Positions 18,870-30,439 are shown, counted from the first letter of the stretch. The stretch is DNA of 64,000 nt from Shouchella rhizosphaerae (GCF_900142675.1 NZ_FRBS01000006.1:124001-188000), one strand, 5' to 3'. Numbers and translations: made by a program. Notes: generated by a model from the sequence alone, not told the origin.

Positions 18870-19658
18870 ATGCTAGCAGACACGGAAGCAGTGCTCCTTG
18901 ATTTAGATGGAACCGTTTTTCAAGGCGACCGCCTCATACGAGGCGCAAAAGAGACGATTGCTTCCTTACAAGAAGCTGACAAGCGAATTGCCTATTTAAG
19001 CAACCGCGGCAATGTATCTAGGAAGGAAGGGCTTGAGAAGCTGGAGCGCCATGGGATTATGGCAGCCCCTGAATCATTGATACTGTCTTCAACTGTAACT
19101 GCCTCCTTTTTAAAGCAACATTATCCGAAAGCTGCAGTCTGGCCACTTGGGAATCGAGGGCTTGCCCAAGAATTGCTGTATACAGGGGTTAAAATCGCCC
19201 AGACGCCAGAGGAGGCTGACTTTGTCGTTGTGACGCTTCACGATAAGATTACGTACGAAGAGTTGAATGCTGCTTTTAAAGCAAGTTCCGCGGGCGCCCG
19301 AATGATCGCCACCAATGCCGACAAAACCTATCCAGACGAAGCAGGCCAAGCTATTGATGTTGCCGGATTTATCGGCGCCATTGAAGCGGCGACAGGGCGC
19401 AAAACCGAGCTTGTCATTGGCAAGCCCTCTTGCTTTATGGCGGAGGCAGCCCTAACTTATGTGCAGGCGCCAGCAGAAAAATGCTTGATCGTCGGCGACA
19501 GCCTTGAATCGGATATCGGGCTTGGGCGAATGCAAGGAATGAAAACCGCCCTTGTGCTAACAGGTAATACCCGTAAAGAAGCAGTGGAGCTGCTTCCGCC
19601 AAAGCGACAGCCGGATTACGTTTTAAATAGCATTGATGACTTAAGGGGGTACTTATGA
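18870..19658 (+). CDS. araL: HAD-IIA sugar phosphatase AraL
   Basis: A 262-residue HAD phosphatase of the NagD group. Motif I is LLDLDGTVF with the nucleophile Asp11 and acid/base Asp13; motif II lies around LSNRG, motif III around IGKPS, and motif IV reads [12 protein letters not shown]. In B. subtilis AraL is a promiscuous sugar-phosphate phosphatase coded in the arabinose operon, thought to relieve build-up of phosphorylated intermediates. Here it is the first gene of the operon and overlaps araM by 4 bases. ATG follows GGTGAGG. Confidence 0.9.
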   Translation: MLADTEAVLLDLDGTVFQGDRLIRGAKETIASLQEADKRIAYLSNRGNVSRKEGLEKLERHGIMAAPESLILSSTVTASFLKQHYPKAAVWPLGNRGLAQELLYTGVKIAQTPEEADFVVVTLHDKITYEELNAAFKASSAGARMIATNADKTYPDEAGQAIDVAGFIGAIEAATGRKTELVIGKPSCFMAEAALTYVQAPAEKCLIVGDSLESDIGLGRMQGMKTALVLTGNTRKEAVELLPPKRQPDYVLNSIDDLRGYL

Positions 19659-20839
19659 ATATCTCAGCATTAAAAGCACGGATTCGCGCCTCAAAAGAGG
19701 ATTTGTATCCTTTGCCACTCGAGCAAATTGTCGTGGCGGAAGGGGCTTTGCGCGAAGCGGCTGCTTTCATAGCCAAGCAAGCCGAATCAGGCGTTGTCCT
19801 TGTTGCTGATTCCCATACGTACAAAGCCGCAGGACGCGATTTGCACGACCACTTATGCCAAAAAGGCGTAAAAGCAGACTGGCATCTGTTAGAACCAAAC
19901 AGCAATGGCGATATCATCGCCGACGAAGTGTCCCTTATTAGCGTCATGCTAAAAGTAGAGCAATCGACGAAGTTGCTTGTCGCTGTCGGCGCGGGAACGA
20001 TTCATGACATCGTCCGCTTTGTAAGTGGCAAAACGAACAAACCGTTTGTGTCGATACCGACTGCCCCATCTGTGGATGGCTTCACTTCTCTCGGTGCGCC
20101 GATTGTCGTGCAAGGCTCGAAAAAAACATATCAACTTGTCGCGCCAATCGCTTTATTTGCCGACACGGTTGTTTTGCAACACGCACCTCCTGCTTTGATT
20201 GCTGCTGGATTTGGCGATATGGTCGGCAAGTATACGTCATTATTCGATTGGAAAATTGGCTCTCTTCTAAAAAGTGAGGCCTATTCCGAGTTGGTAGCTG
20301 ATTTAACAGAGGAGGCTCTTTCTGCTTGTGTCGATAAAGTCGCAGACATTGGCAAGAGGACGTCTGCGGGCGTGCAGGTACTGATGGAAAGCCTGCTTAC
20401 ATCCGGTTTAGCGATGGCCTTGTTTGGTTATTCCCATCCGGCTTCAGGTGCCGAGCACCATCTTTCCCATTACTGGGAAATGGAAGCGCTTAGACTAGGG
20501 AAAAAGCAGTTGCTGCACGGCGCAAAAGTTGGCTTATCGACGCAAATCATCAACCGCTTTTATAAGAACACTGTGCTTCCAGACGTACATCGGTTTTTGG
20601 GCGACGATGAAGCGAAGCAAGTGATTGCTCTTGTTCAAGCATTGCCAGACCCTGACGATGTAAAAGCGCTGCTTGAGCAAGCAGGGTGGAACGAAGCTCT
20701 CGTACCGATTGCTCCAGAACTTGTTGAGGAAAGCTTACAGCACGCCTATTTGCTGAGAGACCGTTATACGCTTTTGCGTCTTTATCGTGAAGGCACAACA
20801 ATGAAAAAAGAAGGTGAAACTCATGTTGGACGTTCTTAA
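19655..20839 (+). CDS. araM: sn-glycerol-1-phosphate dehydrogenase AraM
   Basis: A 394-residue metal-dependent dehydrogenase of the iron-alcohol/glycerol dehydrogenase superfamily. The nucleotide-binding part includes [15 protein letters not shown] and [11 protein letters not shown]. Likely metal ligands are the Asp in [14 protein letters not shown] and the His residues in [17 protein letters not shown]. AraM of B. subtilis reduces dihydroxyacetone phosphate to sn-glycerol 1-phosphate, the archaeal-type stereoisomer, and makes a heptaprenylglyceryl lipid precursor. It is coupled to araL by a 4-base overlap, the same pairing as in B. subtilis although the operon order differs. Confidence 0.92.
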   Translation: MNISALKARIRASKEDLYPLPLEQIVVAEGALREAAAFIAKQAESGVVLVADSHTYKAAGRDLHDHLCQKGVKADWHLLEPNSNGDIIADEVSLISVMLKVEQSTKLLVAVGAGTIHDIVRFVSGKTNKPFVSIPTAPSVDGFTSLGAPIVVQGSKKTYQLVAPIALFADTVVLQHAPPALIAAGFGDMVGKYTSLFDWKIGSLLKSEAYSELVADLTEEALSACVDKVADIGKRTSAGVQVLMESLLTSGLAMALFGYSHPASGAEHHLSHYWEMEALRLGKKQLLHGAKVGLSTQIINRFYKNTVLPDVHRFLGDDEAKQVIALVQALPDPDDVKALLEQAGWNEALVPIAPELVEESLQHAYLLRDRYTLLRLYREGTTMKKEGETHVGRS

Positions 20840-21530
20840 GCGCCACGTATGGGAAGCAAATCAAAGTTTGCCGAAACACGGGCTTGTCACATTCACGTGG
20901 GGAAATGCCAGTGGCATTGACCGTGAAAACAACCTTGTTGCCATTAAACCAAGCGGATTAGACTACGACGAGATGCATGTAGAAGATATCGTTGTCGTTA
21001 CCCTTGATGGTGAACTTGTTGAAGGGAAGCTCAACCCCTCATCGGATCTTGAGACACATCTCGTTCTATATCGAACCTTTCCAGATATACAAGGGATTGT
21101 CCACACCCATTCTCGGTGGGCAACAAGTTGGGCACAGGCGGGCATGTCCCTTCCTCCCTTTGGGACCACTCATGCGGACTATTTTTACGGGGAAGTGCCA
21201 TGTACGCGGAAAATGACGCCAGAAGAAATCAATGGCGCTTATGAGAAAGAGACGGGCCATGTGATTGCCGAGACATTCCGTCTTCAAGACCCACTTGAGA
21301 CACCAGCTGTTCTCGTCCACGGCCATGCCCCGTTTACATGGGGGCGCTCGCCGAAAGAAGCGGTCTACCACGCGGTTGTGCTCGAAGAGGTGGCGCAAAT
21401 GGCAGCTCATACAATCGGGCTTAACGCAAATGCCGAACGCATTTCGCAACAGCTTCTTGATCGCCATTATTTGCGAAAGCACGGAGAACATGCTTATTAC
21501 GGGCAGGAAAGGGGAGATACAAAAGGATGA
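20823..21530 (+). CDS. araD: L-ribulose-5-phosphate 4-epimerase
   Basis: A 235-residue class II aldolase-family epimerase that converts L-ribulose 5-phosphate to D-xylulose 5-phosphate, the last ara step. Zinc-binding histidines are visible in [12 protein letters not shown] and [10 protein letters not shown]; phosphate-binding segments TWGNASG and KPSG are intact. An in-frame GTG lies at 20814, but the ATG at 20823 has the better-spaced AGAAGG site. The gene overlaps the end of araM by 17 bases and the start of araB by 4. Confidence 0.96.
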   Translation: MLDVLKRHVWEANQSLPKHGLVTFTWGNASGIDRENNLVAIKPSGLDYDEMHVEDIVVVTLDGELVEGKLNPSSDLETHLVLYRTFPDIQGIVHTHSRWATSWAQAGMSLPPFGTTHADYFYGEVPCTRKMTPEEINGAYEKETGHVIAETFRLQDPLETPAVLVHGHAPFTWGRSPKEAVYHAVVLEEVAQMAAHTIGLNANAERISQQLLDRHYLRKHGEHAYYGQERGDTKG

Positions 21531-23212
21531 AGCGCTACACGATTGGAATTGATTATGGGACTGAGTCGGGGAGGGCAGTCTTGGTTGATTTAGAAAATGG
21601 CGCCGAAGTGGCTGAACATGTAACCCCTTACGCACATGGCGTTATCGATCAATGCTTGCCAGACAGCAGGCGTTCGCTAGAGCCAGAGTGGGCATTGCAA
21701 CATCCTGGCGACTATTTAGATGTGCTGCGTTTATCGGTGCCAAAGGTTGTAGAAATCGCAGACATAAGCGCTTCTCAAGTGATTGGCATTGGCATTGACT
21801 TTACCGCCTGTACCATGCTTCCGATTGACAAGCATGGGGATCCCCTATGTTTCGACCCCCAACTCGCGGGCAGGCCCCACAGTTGGGTGAAGTTGTGGAA
21901 GCACCATGCCGCCCAAGATGAGGCCGATGAAATCAACCGCATTGCTGAGGAACGAAAAGAGGTCTTTTTAGCTCGGTACGGAGGCAAATATTCATCCGAG
22001 TGGATGGTGTCGAAAATTTGGCAAATTTTTAATGAAGACCCCGATATGTTCGAGAAAGCAGATGCTTTCTTAGAAGCAACGGATTGGGTGGTAGCACAGC
22101 TCACTGGCACAATTGTACGCAACAGTTGTACAGCAGGGTATAAGGCGATGTGGCATAAACGCGACGGCTATCCAGACGACTCCTTTTTTGCCGCGCTAGA
22201 TCCAGGCCTTGCCCAGCTGACAACGACGAAACTCCGCGGTGATATCCTTGCCCCAGGCCAACGTGCCGGTGGATTAACAGCAGAAATGGCGGAGACGCTT
22301 GGCCTTAAGCCTGGAACGGCTGTTGCGGTAGGGAATGTCGATGCTCATGTGGCCGTCCCAGCAGCAGGCGTTGTCACACCAGGGAAAATGGTTATGGTCA
22401 TGGGCACATCGATTTGCCATCTTGTCTTAGCTAAAGAGGAAAGAGAAGTCGAAGGGATGTGCGGCGTAGTAGAAGACGGCATTGTGCCAGGATACTTTGG
22501 CTATGAGGCAGGGCAGTCTGCAGTTGGCGATATATTTGCATGGCTGATGAAACATGGCATTCCCGCTGACTTGAAGCAAGAAGCGGAACAAGCAGGAAAA
22601 CCACTTCATTCGTTGCTAGAAGAAAAGGCGGCCGCTTACCGTCCTGGCGAAACCGGTTTGCTCGCTCTTGATTGGTGGAACGGAAACCGTTCAACGCTTG
22701 TCGATGCAAATTTGACAGGGCTTATTTTAGGATACACCTTGCAAACAAAAGCAGAAGAATTGTATCGGACATTGCTGGAAGCGACCGCATTTGGCACGAA
22801 AAAGATTATTGACGCTTTCAGGGACAGCGGCGTAGAGGTGAACGTTCTATATGCGTGTGGAGGGCTGCCACAAAAAAACGAGTTGCTCATGCAAATTTAC
22901 GCCGATGTCACAAATCTTGAAATCAAAGTGGCTGCTTCAAAACAAACGCCTGCTCTTGGGGCCGCCATGTATGCAAGTGTTGCTGCAGGCGATGAAGCTG
23001 GCGGGTATGAGACGATATTCGCTGCCGCCGAAAAAATGGCACACACGAAAGCGCGCTCCTTTAAACCAAATCATGAAAATGTCCGTTTATATCAGGCTCT
23101 ATACGAGGAATATAGCAAACTCCATGACTACTTTGGCAGGGGCGAAAACGATGTGATGAAAACACTCAAGCAGTTGCGTAGCAGAGCAAAAGGAGGAGCC
23201 GTGCATGCATAA
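21527..23212 (+). CDS. araB: Ribulokinase
   Basis: A 561-residue FGGY-family kinase that phosphorylates L-ribulose with ATP. The N-terminal opening [16 protein letters not shown] is typical of AraB, followed by [13 protein letters not shown] and the [11 protein letters not shown] region. Length agrees with Bacillus ribulokinases. It overlaps araD by 4 bases and araA by 8 bases, within a tightly packed operon. Confidence 0.96.
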   Translation: MKRYTIGIDYGTESGRAVLVDLENGAEVAEHVTPYAHGVIDQCLPDSRRSLEPEWALQHPGDYLDVLRLSVPKVVEIADISASQVIGIGIDFTACTMLPIDKHGDPLCFDPQLAGRPHSWVKLWKHHAAQDEADEINRIAEERKEVFLARYGGKYSSEWMVSKIWQIFNEDPDMFEKADAFLEATDWVVAQLTGTIVRNSCTAGYKAMWHKRDGYPDDSFFAALDPGLAQLTTTKLRGDILAPGQRAGGLTAEMAETLGLKPGTAVAVGNVDAHVAVPAAGVVTPGKMVMVMGTSICHLVLAKEEREVEGMCGVVEDGIVPGYFGYEAGQSAVGDIFAWLMKHGIPADLKQEAEQAGKPLHSLLEEKAAAYRPGETGLLALDWWNGNRSTLVDANLTGLILGYTLQTKAEELYRTLLEATAFGTKKIIDAFRDSGVEVNVLYACGGLPQKNELLMQIYADVTNLEIKVAASKQTPALGAAMYASVAAGDEAGGYETIFAAAEKMAHTKARSFKPNHENVRLYQALYEEYSKLHDYFGRGENDVMKTLKQLRSRAKGGAVHA

Positions 23213-24665
23213 ACAAGGAAAATACCAATTTTGGTTTATAACTGGAAGCCAACCGCTCTATGGACAGGAAGCTCTGGATGAAGTAGCAGCTCATTCCAAA
23301 GCGATGGTGGAGCGCCTTAAGGAAAAGTTGCCAGAGGAGCTTGTTCTCAAGCCAGTGGCTTCCTCGCCTGAGCGTATACTTGAGTTGTTTCGCGCAGCCA
23401 ATGGCGACAACAACTGTGCTGGCATCATTACATGGATGCATACATTTTCGCCAGCAAAAATGTGGATCGCTGGACTAAACGAGTTAAACAAGCCAATGCT
23501 CCACTTTCATACTCAATATAACCGCGACATTCCGTGGGGCGACATTGACATGGATTTTATGAATTTGAACCAGTCAGCCCATGGGGATCGTGAATTTGGC
23601 TTTATGGTATCAAGAATGAACATTGACCGGAAAGTTGTAGCAGGCCATTGGCAAGATGCCCGCGTTATGAAACGGATAGGCGACTGGATGAAAACGGTCA
23701 ATGCCTATCAAGAGAGCAAACAGCTGAAAATCGCTCGTTTTGGAGACAATATGCGCGAAGTAGCGGTGACAGAAGGGGATAAAGTCGAAGCGCAAATCAA
23801 GCTTGGCTGGTCTGTGTCTGGTTTTGGCATTGGCGATTTAGTTGAAGTCATCAATAGCGTATCGACAGAAGAGGTCAATGCGCTAATGGATGAGTACCGG
23901 AGCCTTTATACGTTTCATCGAGACGCAAATATAGCAGCCGTTGAAGAGCAAGCTCGAATCGAGATAGGGATCGAGCGGTTTTTGCAGCAAGGCGATTTCC
24001 GCGCTTTTTCGACTACGTTTGAAGACTTGCATGGCATGAAGCAACTGCCTGGCCTAGCCGTGCAACGTCTCATGGCAAAAGGGTACGGGTTTGCTGGAGA
24101 AGGCGATTGGAAAACAGCTGCCTTATTGCGTGTGCTAAAAGTGCTGGCAGGCAACGTAGGGACATCCTTCATGGAAGATTATACAAACCATTTGGAACCT
24201 GGGCAGGAAATGATTTTAGGCTCCCACATGCTCGAAGTCTGTCCGACAATCAGTGCCCAAAAACCAGAAATTGTAGTTGCTCCGCTGTCAATGGGGAATA
24301 GGGAGGACCCAGCGCGGCTTGTATTCAAAGGCAAAGCAGGCCGTGCATTAAATGCAGCCCTTATTGATATGGGCTCCCGCTTTCGCTTAGTCGCCAATGA
24401 GGTCGAAGCAGTTGAAAACCCACATGACATGCCGAAGCTGCCGGTAGCAAGCGTGCTGTGGAAGCCTCTGCCTTCTTTTTCGGAAGCGACAGAAGCATGG
24501 ATTTATGCTGGTGGTGCCCATCATACCGTGTTTTCTTATGAGATTTCCAAAGAACAATTGGCTGATTGGGCTAGCCTTATGGGGATCGAATGTATCGTTA
24601 TCGATGATCAGTCAAATGTTGGCCAGGTGAGAAAGGAACTTTTTTGGAACCGGCGCGCTTATTAA
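23205..24665 (+). CDS. araA: L-arabinose isomerase
   Basis: A 486-residue isomerase that turns L-arabinose into L-ribulose, the first catabolic step. The N-terminus [16 protein letters not shown] and the [16 protein letters not shown] segment are hallmarks. It needs a divalent metal, bound by conserved Glu and His residues such as those in [14 protein letters not shown]-adjacent and [11 protein letters not shown] segments. ATG follows AAAGGAGG at 7-8 bases. In B. subtilis araA is first in the operon; here it is last. Confidence 0.96.
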   Translation: MHKQGKYQFWFITGSQPLYGQEALDEVAAHSKAMVERLKEKLPEELVLKPVASSPERILELFRAANGDNNCAGIITWMHTFSPAKMWIAGLNELNKPMLHFHTQYNRDIPWGDIDMDFMNLNQSAHGDREFGFMVSRMNIDRKVVAGHWQDARVMKRIGDWMKTVNAYQESKQLKIARFGDNMREVAVTEGDKVEAQIKLGWSVSGFGIGDLVEVINSVSTEEVNALMDEYRSLYTFHRDANIAAVEEQARIEIGIERFLQQGDFRAFSTTFEDLHGMKQLPGLAVQRLMAKGYGFAGEGDWKTAALLRVLKVLAGNVGTSFMEDYTNHLEPGQEMILGSHMLEVCPTISAQKPEIVVAPLSMGNREDPARLVFKGKAGRALNAALIDMGSRFRLVANEVEAVENPHDMPKLPVASVLWKPLPSFSEATEAWIYAGGAHHTVFSYEISKEQLADWASLMGIECIVIDDQSNVGQVRKELFWNRRAY

Positions 24666-24708
24666 GCAACCATCATAGAAAGGTAAGGGGCTGACAAAGG
24701 TACGGCTT

Positions 24709-24750
24709 CTTGCTTTTTCATCAGCGGAATAAAGGCGTATGAAAAGCAAG
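24709..24750 (+). repeat. Inverted repeat between araA and the CUT2 importer
   Basis: CTTGCTTTTTCAT (24709-24721) pairs with ATGAAAAGCAAG (24739-24750), 12 base pairs with one bulged T and a 17-base loop. No T-run follows. It may set a processing or partial termination point that separates ara enzyme expression from importer expression. Confidence 0.5.
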
Positions 24751-24789
24751 CCAAAGGCATATGCATTTTGAGAAACAAGCTCCATTACA

Positions 24790-24805
24790 TTGAAAGCGTT
24801 ATCAA
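24790..24805 (+). promoter_or_regulatory. Perfect cre box before the CUT2 importer
   Basis: TTGAAAGCGTTATCAA matches all 16 positions of WTGNNARCGNWWWCAW. It lies about 20 bases before the start codon of the binding-protein gene, suited to CcpA repression by roadblock. Confidence 0.7.
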
Positions 24806-24824
24806 ATTGCGTAGGAGGCACGTC

Positions 24825-25901
24825 ATGCAAAAAGCAATTAGATTTGGCGCTGTAGCCAGCCTTCTTTTCATGACAGCTGGCTGCATCCAGCAAAGCTCTG
24901 GAGAGGAAGGCAGCAAAGGAACGATCGGAATCGCGATGCCGACCCAGTCGTCTGAACGTTGGATTGCGGATGGCAACCAAATGGTTGCCTACTTTGAGGA
25001 GTTAGGGTACGACACCGATTTGCAATATGCGGAAGATATTGTCGAAAACCAATTCTCACAAATTGAAAATATGATCACTCGAGGCGTCGATGCCCTTGTC
25101 ATTGCTTCCATTGACGGAGAAACGCTAACAAGTGTACTCGAAAGCGCCAATGCTGAAAACATCCCAGTGATTTCGTATGACCGCTTAATCATGAATTCTG
25201 AGTACGTCGATTACTATGCCACGTTTGATAATTATAAAGTCGGCGTGCTCCAAGGAGAGTACATTGTAGAAGCTTTAGATCTCGAAGAAGAAGAGGGGCC
25301 TTTTAATATTGAGTTATTCGCAGGTTCTCCAGATGACAACAATGCGACGTTCTTTTTTAAAGGGGCAATGTCTGTTCTTCAGCCTTATATCGATCAAGGC
25401 AAGCTAGTGGTCCCAAGTGGGCAGACGGATTTCAACCAGATTGCCATTCTAGGCTGGGACGGCGCCAAAGCGCAAAGCAGGATGGACAATTTGCTCAGCT
25501 CTAATTATGGAGGGGGTGAAGAGCTCCATGCGGTTTTAGCGCCAGCTGACTTGTTAAGCATCGGCATTATCGCCTCTTTAAAAAATTCGGGCTATACCGT
25601 CGATACTATGCCGATTATAACGGGACAAGATGCAGATCTTCCAGCAGTCAATGCTGTCATCAAAGGGGAACAGGCAATGACTGTCTTTAAAGATACGCGG
25701 CTGCTTGCTAAAAAGGCGGTAGAGATGACCGAAGCTGTGCTTCAAGGGGAAGAACCGGAAGTCAATGACACAAACACGTACGACAATAATGCGAAAGTCG
25801 TTCCTGCATTCTTAGAAGAGCCCGTCGTTGTAGATCAAGACAACTACGAGGAAGTGCTGGTTGACAGCGGCTACTATGAGGCGTCACAGCTTGATCAATA
25901 A
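24825..25901 (+). CDS. CUT2 monosaccharide ABC transporter, binding lipoprotein (ChvE-like)
   Basis: A 358-residue lipoprotein with signal peptide ending FMTAGC. The mature part is a type 1 periplasmic-binding fold: [20 protein letters not shown] and [18 protein letters not shown], then a late SGY/QD segment with [13 protein letters not shown]. This matches ChvE/XylF-type pentose and multiple-sugar binding proteins. The frame is open from 24768, but the ATG at 24825 has TAGGAGG upstream and gives the signal peptide. It lies directly after araA, so L-arabinose is the likely ligand. Confidence 0.92.
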   Translation: MQKAIRFGAVASLLFMTAGCIQQSSGEEGSKGTIGIAMPTQSSERWIADGNQMVAYFEELGYDTDLQYAEDIVENQFSQIENMITRGVDALVIASIDGETLTSVLESANAENIPVISYDRLIMNSEYVDYYATFDNYKVGVLQGEYIVEALDLEEEEGPFNIELFAGSPDDNNATFFFKGAMSVLQPYIDQGKLVVPSGQTDFNQIAILGWDGAKAQSRMDNLLSSNYGGGEELHAVLAPADLLSIGIIASLKNSGYTVDTMPIITGQDADLPAVNAVIKGEQAMTVFKDTRLLAKKAVEMTEAVLQGEEPEVNDTNTYDNNAKVVPAFLEEPVVVDQDNYEEVLVDSGYYEASQLDQ

Positions 25902-25947
25902 CAGCGGCTTGCTAATAGCCGCTTGCTCTAAAAAAGAGGTGAAGCAA

Positions 25948-27498
25948 ATGGCCGATATTTTGCTGGAAATGAAAAACATTACCAAGACGTTTTCTGGTGT
26001 AAAGGCATTAAGCAATGTCAATTTGAAAGTGAAACGAGGCGAAATCCATGCGCTTTGCGGGGAAAATGGCGCAGGAAAGTCGACGTTAATGAAAGTGCTA
26101 AGCGGTGTTTACGGATACGGTACGTACGAAGGGGACATTTTGTTTGAAGGCGATGTTTGCCGTTTTAAAGACTTGAAACAAAGCGAAGAGAAACGAATTG
26201 TCATCATTCATCAAGAACTTGCTCTCATCCCAGAGCTTAGCATCGCCGAAAATATCTTTTTAGGAAATGAACAAAAACAACGCGGCATTATCGATTGGGC
26301 CGAAACCGCAACGAAAGCGCAAGAACTCCTTAAAAAAGTGAAATTGGCAGAATCACCCCAGACGCTGATTAAACATATCGGTGTTGGCAAACAACAACTG
26401 GTGGAAATCGCCAAAGCGCTCGCTAAAAACGTAAAATTGCTCATATTAGATGAACCGACGGCTTCACTAAACGAAAGCGACAGCGAAAACTTGCTCAAGC
26501 TGTTAGCGGAATTAAAGGAACAAGGCGTGACGTCTATTATCATTTCCCATAAGTTGAATGAAATTAAGGCAATTGCTGATTCGGTTACGATCTTACGGGA
26601 TGGCAAAACAATTGAAACACTTGATTTGCATACGGAAGATGTGAGCGAAGACCGCATCATTCGAGGGATGGTCGGCAGGGATTTAACAAACCGCTATCCA
26701 GAAGGGCAAAGTGAGATCGGCGATATCGTGTTTTCAATCGAAAATTGGAATGTGTTTCATCCAGTGCAAAGGGATCGGCAAATCATCCATGATGTCAATT
26801 TGCACGTGAAAAAAGGCGAGATTGTTGGCATTGCTGGCTTAATGGGCGCCGGTCGCACAGAACTGGCGATGAGTTTATTTGGCAGATCGTATGGCACAAA
26901 CATAACGGGCACGATCAAAAAAGATGGCAAAGCCATCTCGATCCCTTCTGTACGGGCAGCAATCGATCACGGCCTCGCCTACGCGACCGAAGACCGAAAA
27001 TCCTATGGGCTCGTGTTGATGAATGATATAAAAGAAAACATCACACTGGCCAACTTGCCTGCCGTCTCCAAAAATCAAATCATCGATCAAATGAAAGAGA
27101 CACAAGTAGCAGAATCGTTTATGAAGAAATTGCAAATTAAAGCGCATTCCATTTTGCAAGAAACAGGCAAGCTCAGTGGCGGCAACCAACAAAAAGTTGT
27201 GTTAAGCAAATGGATTTTATCCGACCCCGATGTATTAATCTTAGACGAACCGACGCGTGGAATTGACGTCGGCGCAAAATATGAGATTTATACGCTCATT
27301 CGCGAGCTTGCTGCTAAAGGAAAAGCAATTCTATTGATTTCTTCTGAACTGCCAGAACTACTTGGCATGGCCGACCGTGTTTATACAATGAATAAAGGGC
27401 GCATCACAGGAGAACTAGAAAAGAAAGACCTTTCCCAAGAGCGTCTGATGAGGCGAATGACAATGGAAATGGAGGATCACCATGAAAGCATTTCTTAA
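25948..27498 (+). CDS. CUT2 monosaccharide ABC transporter, double ATPase (GguA/XylG/AraG-like)
   Basis: A 516-residue protein with two tandem ABC domains, as in sugar importers of this class. Domain 1 has Walker [10 protein letters not shown] and Walker [11 protein letters not shown]; its signature region is [12 protein letters not shown]. Domain 2 has a degenerate Walker A (GLMGAGRTE) and intact signature LSGGNQQK with [15 protein letters not shown], the usual pattern of the family. The frame is open from 25861, but the ATG at 25948 follows AAGAGGTG. It follows the binding protein and overlaps the permease by 17 bases. Confidence 0.95.
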   Translation: MADILLEMKNITKTFSGVKALSNVNLKVKRGEIHALCGENGAGKSTLMKVLSGVYGYGTYEGDILFEGDVCRFKDLKQSEEKRIVIIHQELALIPELSIAENIFLGNEQKQRGIIDWAETATKAQELLKKVKLAESPQTLIKHIGVGKQQLVEIAKALAKNVKLLILDEPTASLNESDSENLLKLLAELKEQGVTSIIISHKLNEIKAIADSVTILRDGKTIETLDLHTEDVSEDRIIRGMVGRDLTNRYPEGQSEIGDIVFSIENWNVFHPVQRDRQIIHDVNLHVKKGEIVGIAGLMGAGRTELAMSLFGRSYGTNITGTIKKDGKAISIPSVRAAIDHGLAYATEDRKSYGLVLMNDIKENITLANLPAVSKNQIIDQMKETQVAESFMKKLQIKAHSILQETGKLSGGNQQKVVLSKWILSDPDVLILDEPTRGIDVGAKYEIYTLIRELAAKGKAILLISSELPELLGMADRVYTMNKGRITGELEKKDLSQERLMRRMTMEMEDHHESIS

Positions 27499-28642
27499 TA
27501 TTGTCCAAAACAACATGCGCCAATATAGCATGACTTGTGCGTTGCTGTTTATTATGCTTTTATTCCAGCTGTTAACAGATGGCATTTTGCTGCAGCCGTT
27601 AAATATTACAAATATCATTTTACAAAACAGCTATATTTTAATTTTGGCGATTGGAATGGTCATGATTATCATTACAGGCCATATTGATTTATCCGTTGGC
27701 TCTGTCGCTGCTTTTATCGGTGCGCTGTCAGCGATTTTAATGATTGAGTTAAATGTCCACCCAGTGTTAGCTGTTCTCATCTGCCTCATCGCCGGCGCTC
27801 TCGTTGGCGCTTGGCAAGGGTTTTGGGTCGCATATGTACAAATTCCTGCCTTCATTGTGACATTAGCAGGCATGCTCATTTTTAGAGGAATTACGTTAAT
27901 CATGCTTGAAGGGCAGTCCATTGCTTCCTATCCGCCAACTTTTCAACAACTAAGCTCAGGGTTTTTGCCTGATTTGTTTAATGGCGAGTCGATTCATCTT
28001 TTTTCGATGTTCCTTGGAGTCGTGCTAACAGCTGTTTTGATCGCGATCCAAATTAAGGGGAGAAAGAAACAACTTCATCATGATTTGCCAGTTGTTACTC
28101 CGGCCTGGTTTACCGTTAAATTAGTAGCAATCGCAGCAGTTATTCTAGTGTTTACCTTTGTATTAGCCAGTTACCGCGGCATTCCAAACATTCTTATCTT
28201 GCTTGTCGCCTTAATTGCCTTTTACGCCTTCGTCACGAAAAAAACGGTGTTTGGCCGTCACATTTATGCGGTTGGCGGGAATGAAAAAGCCGCCGCATTG
28301 TCTGGGATTAAAACAAAACGGGTGACGTTTGCTGTGTTTGTCAACATGGGGATACTTGCAGCGCTGTCAGGCCTCATTTTTGCCGCTAGGCTAAATGCTG
28401 CCACCCCACGGGCAGGGAATTTATTCGAACTCGATGCGATAGCGGCTGCCTTTATTGGCGGTGCTTCTGCTTATGGCGGCGTCGGGACGATCATTGGCGC
28501 TGTCGTCGGCGGCCTCGTCATGGGTGTGATGAACAACGGCATGTCGATTCTCGGACTTGGCATCGATTGGCAACAGGCTATTAAAGGGCTTGTGCTATTG
28601 GCTGCTGTCGCATTCGACGTCGTCAATAAGCGCCGTGGATAA
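27482..28642 (+). CDS. CUT2 monosaccharide ABC transporter permease (GguB/XylH-like)
   Basis: A 386-residue permease with about ten helices. Family landmarks are [44 protein letters not shown] and [19 protein letters not shown]. It forms a homodimeric channel in CUT2 systems. ATG follows GGAGG-ATCACC. It completes a three-gene importer that is probably transcribed with the following GH4 gene. Confidence 0.95.
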   Translation: MKAFLNIVQNNMRQYSMTCALLFIMLLFQLLTDGILLQPLNITNIILQNSYILILAIGMVMIIITGHIDLSVGSVAAFIGALSAILMIELNVHPVLAVLICLIAGALVGAWQGFWVAYVQIPAFIVTLAGMLIFRGITLIMLEGQSIASYPPTFQQLSSGFLPDLFNGESIHLFSMFLGVVLTAVLIAIQIKGRKKQLHHDLPVVTPAWFTVKLVAIAAVILVFTFVLASYRGIPNILILLVALIAFYAFVTKKTVFGRHIYAVGGNEKAAALSGIKTKRVTFAVFVNMGILAALSGLIFAARLNAATPRAGNLFELDAIAAAFIGGASAYGGVGTIIGAVVGGLVMGVMNNGMSILGLGIDWQQAIKGLVLLAAVAFDVVNKRRG

Positions 28643-28674
28643 CAAGGTCACTTATTAAAGAAAGGATGAAACAA

Positions 28675-30201
28675 ATGCCATTTAAAGTTGCCTTTATTGG
28701 CGCAGGCAGCATCGGCTTTACCCGCATGTTATTGCGGGATTTGCTGTCTGTTCCTGCCTTTTCCACAATCGAAGTCGCTTTCACAGACATCAATCAGGAA
28801 AATTTGAACATGGTGACACAGTTATGCCAACGTGATATTAATGAAAACGGCCTTCCTATTCAAATCCACGCCACCCTTGACCGGAGAGAAGCGTTAACAG
28901 GGGCGCGTTATATTTTTAACGTTGTCCGTGTTGGTGGACTCGAAGCATTTGAGCAAGACATCGATATTCCGCTCCGTTACGGGATCGACCAATGTGTAGG
29001 CGATACCCTTTCAGCAGGAGGGATTATGTACGGCCAACGAGGCATCAACGAAATGCTCGCCATTTGCGAAGACATCCGTGACGTTGCTGAACAAGACTGC
29101 CTCCTATTAAATTACGCCAATCCAATGGCGATGCTCACATGGGCGTGCAACCACTACGGCGGTGTCAACACAGTTGGGCTATGCCACGGCGTTCAAGGCG
29201 GCCATCGCCAAATTGCCGACGTGTTTGGGCTTCAGCCAGAAGAAGTCGACATTGTCTGCGCCGGTATCAATCACCAAACCTGGTACATTCAAATCAAACA
29301 TGACGGCGAAGATTTAACGGGCAAGTTGCTCGAAGCGTTTGAAAACCACCCTGAATACAGCAAAACAGAAAAAGTACGCATCGATATGCTCAAGCGTTTT
29401 GGCTATTACAGCACAGAATCGAACGGCCATTTAAGCGAATATGTACCTTGGTACCGAAAACGGCAAGAGGAAATTGGCGATTGGATTGACCTCGGCACGT
29501 GGATTAACGGCGAAACCGGCGGCTATTTGCGCGTTTGCAAAGAAGGGCGCAACTGGTTTAAAGAAGACTTTCCTAATTGGATGAACGAGCCGGCTTTCGT
29601 TTTTGCTGAAAGCGAGCGCGGCCAAGAACATGGTTCTTATATTGTTGAAGCGTTAGAAACAGGGCGTATCTACAGAGGGCATTTTAATGTAGTCAACCAA
29701 AACGTCATCTCCAATTTGCCCTCTGATTGCATTATTGAAGCCCCTGGCTACGTCGATAGAAACGGCATCAATATGCCCGTCATAGGCGACTTGCCCATTG
29801 GCTGCGCCGCCGTTTGCAACGTGAGCATTAATGTCCAACGCCTTGCGGTAGAAGCAGCCGTAGCTGGAGATGACCAGCTCTTGCGGCAAGCGTTTATGAT
29901 GGACCCACTCACTGGGGCCGTATGCACCCCACCTGAAATTTGGCAGCTTGTCGACGACATGCTCATTGCCCAAGAAAAATGGCTGCCCCAATATAAAACA
30001 AGCATTGCCGAAGCCAAACAAAGGCAACAAACGCAGCAACGGCTAGCGACAAAGGACACGAGCGGCGCAGCCCGCCTGAAAACGAAGACTGTTGCCGAAA
30101 TGAAAGAAAATCGAGCGGAAGCAATGAAAAATGCCAGTCAAGCAGACAAAGCAATAAAGCGTCCAGCTGCAGAGCAAAGCATTCACTCTGCAAACGAGTA
30201 A
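28675..30201 (+). CDS. GH4 family glycosidase, substrate unassigned (MelA/LplD-like)
   Basis: A 508-residue intracellular GH4 enzyme. These use NAD and a metal in a redox-elimination mechanism. The NAD site is FIGAGSIGFTR (about 7-17). The metal-binding Cys is about residue 170 in GLCHGVQGG, and a metal-binding His lies near 200 in AGINHQTWY. The four residues starting at this Cys vary with substrate class; alpha-galactosidases such as MelA have CHSV, whereas here it is CHGV. The last 65 or so residues after EKWLPQY are Lys, Ala and Gln rich and exceed the usual 430-450 residue length. Candidates are alpha-galacturonidase (LplD-like) or alpha-galactosidase. ATG at 28675 is 8 bases after AAAGGA; an ATG at 28666 overlaps that site. 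Confidence 0.85.
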   Translation: MPFKVAFIGAGSIGFTRMLLRDLLSVPAFSTIEVAFTDINQENLNMVTQLCQRDINENGLPIQIHATLDRREALTGARYIFNVVRVGGLEAFEQDIDIPLRYGIDQCVGDTLSAGGIMYGQRGINEMLAICEDIRDVAEQDCLLLNYANPMAMLTWACNHYGGVNTVGLCHGVQGGHRQIADVFGLQPEEVDIVCAGINHQTWYIQIKHDGEDLTGKLLEAFENHPEYSKTEKVRIDMLKRFGYYSTESNGHLSEYVPWYRKRQEEIGDWIDLGTWINGETGGYLRVCKEGRNWFKEDFPNWMNEPAFVFAESERGQEHGSYIVEALETGRIYRGHFNVVNQNVISNLPSDCIIEAPGYVDRNGINMPVIGDLPIGCAAVCNVSINVQRLAVEAAVAGDDQLLRQAFMMDPLTGAVCTPPEIWQLVDDMLIAQEKWLPQYKTSIAEAKQRQQTQQRLATKDTSGAARLKTKTVAEMKENRAEAMKNASQADKAIKRPAAEQSIHSANE

Positions 30202-30233
30202 AAAGGAGGAGCTCCATGAGGGGGCTCCTTTTT
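30200..30233 (+). terminator. Rho-independent terminator after the GH4 gene
   Basis: AAAAAGGAG pairs with CTCCTTTTT around a GC-rich loop and ends in a T-run. It overlaps the stop codon of the GH4 gene and closes the arabinose and pectin region. Confidence 0.8.
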
Positions 30234-30439
30234 CGATAGATAAGAATGTGTTTGTTCATTACCCTAAAAATCGATGCGCACTTTCGTTTTTTTATAGATT
30301 TTTAGAACAAGTTCAAACGTTCTGTGATAACATTATTCTGGAGTTCTATATAAATTAAAGGAAATTTGTATTTGAAGGGATAAATAAAGCTTAGTCGTTC
30401 TAGAGGCAATTTTGATGCGTAATTGTCTAAGGAGATGGA

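Noticed and set aside
21066-21635. 189-codon minus-strand frame opposite araD
   Set aside because: It is a shadow of araD and the araB start, without a domain or context.
25861-25947. N-terminal extension of the double ATPase
   Set aside because: It overlaps the end of the binding-protein gene and lacks a ribosome binding site; the ATG at 25948 fits the family.
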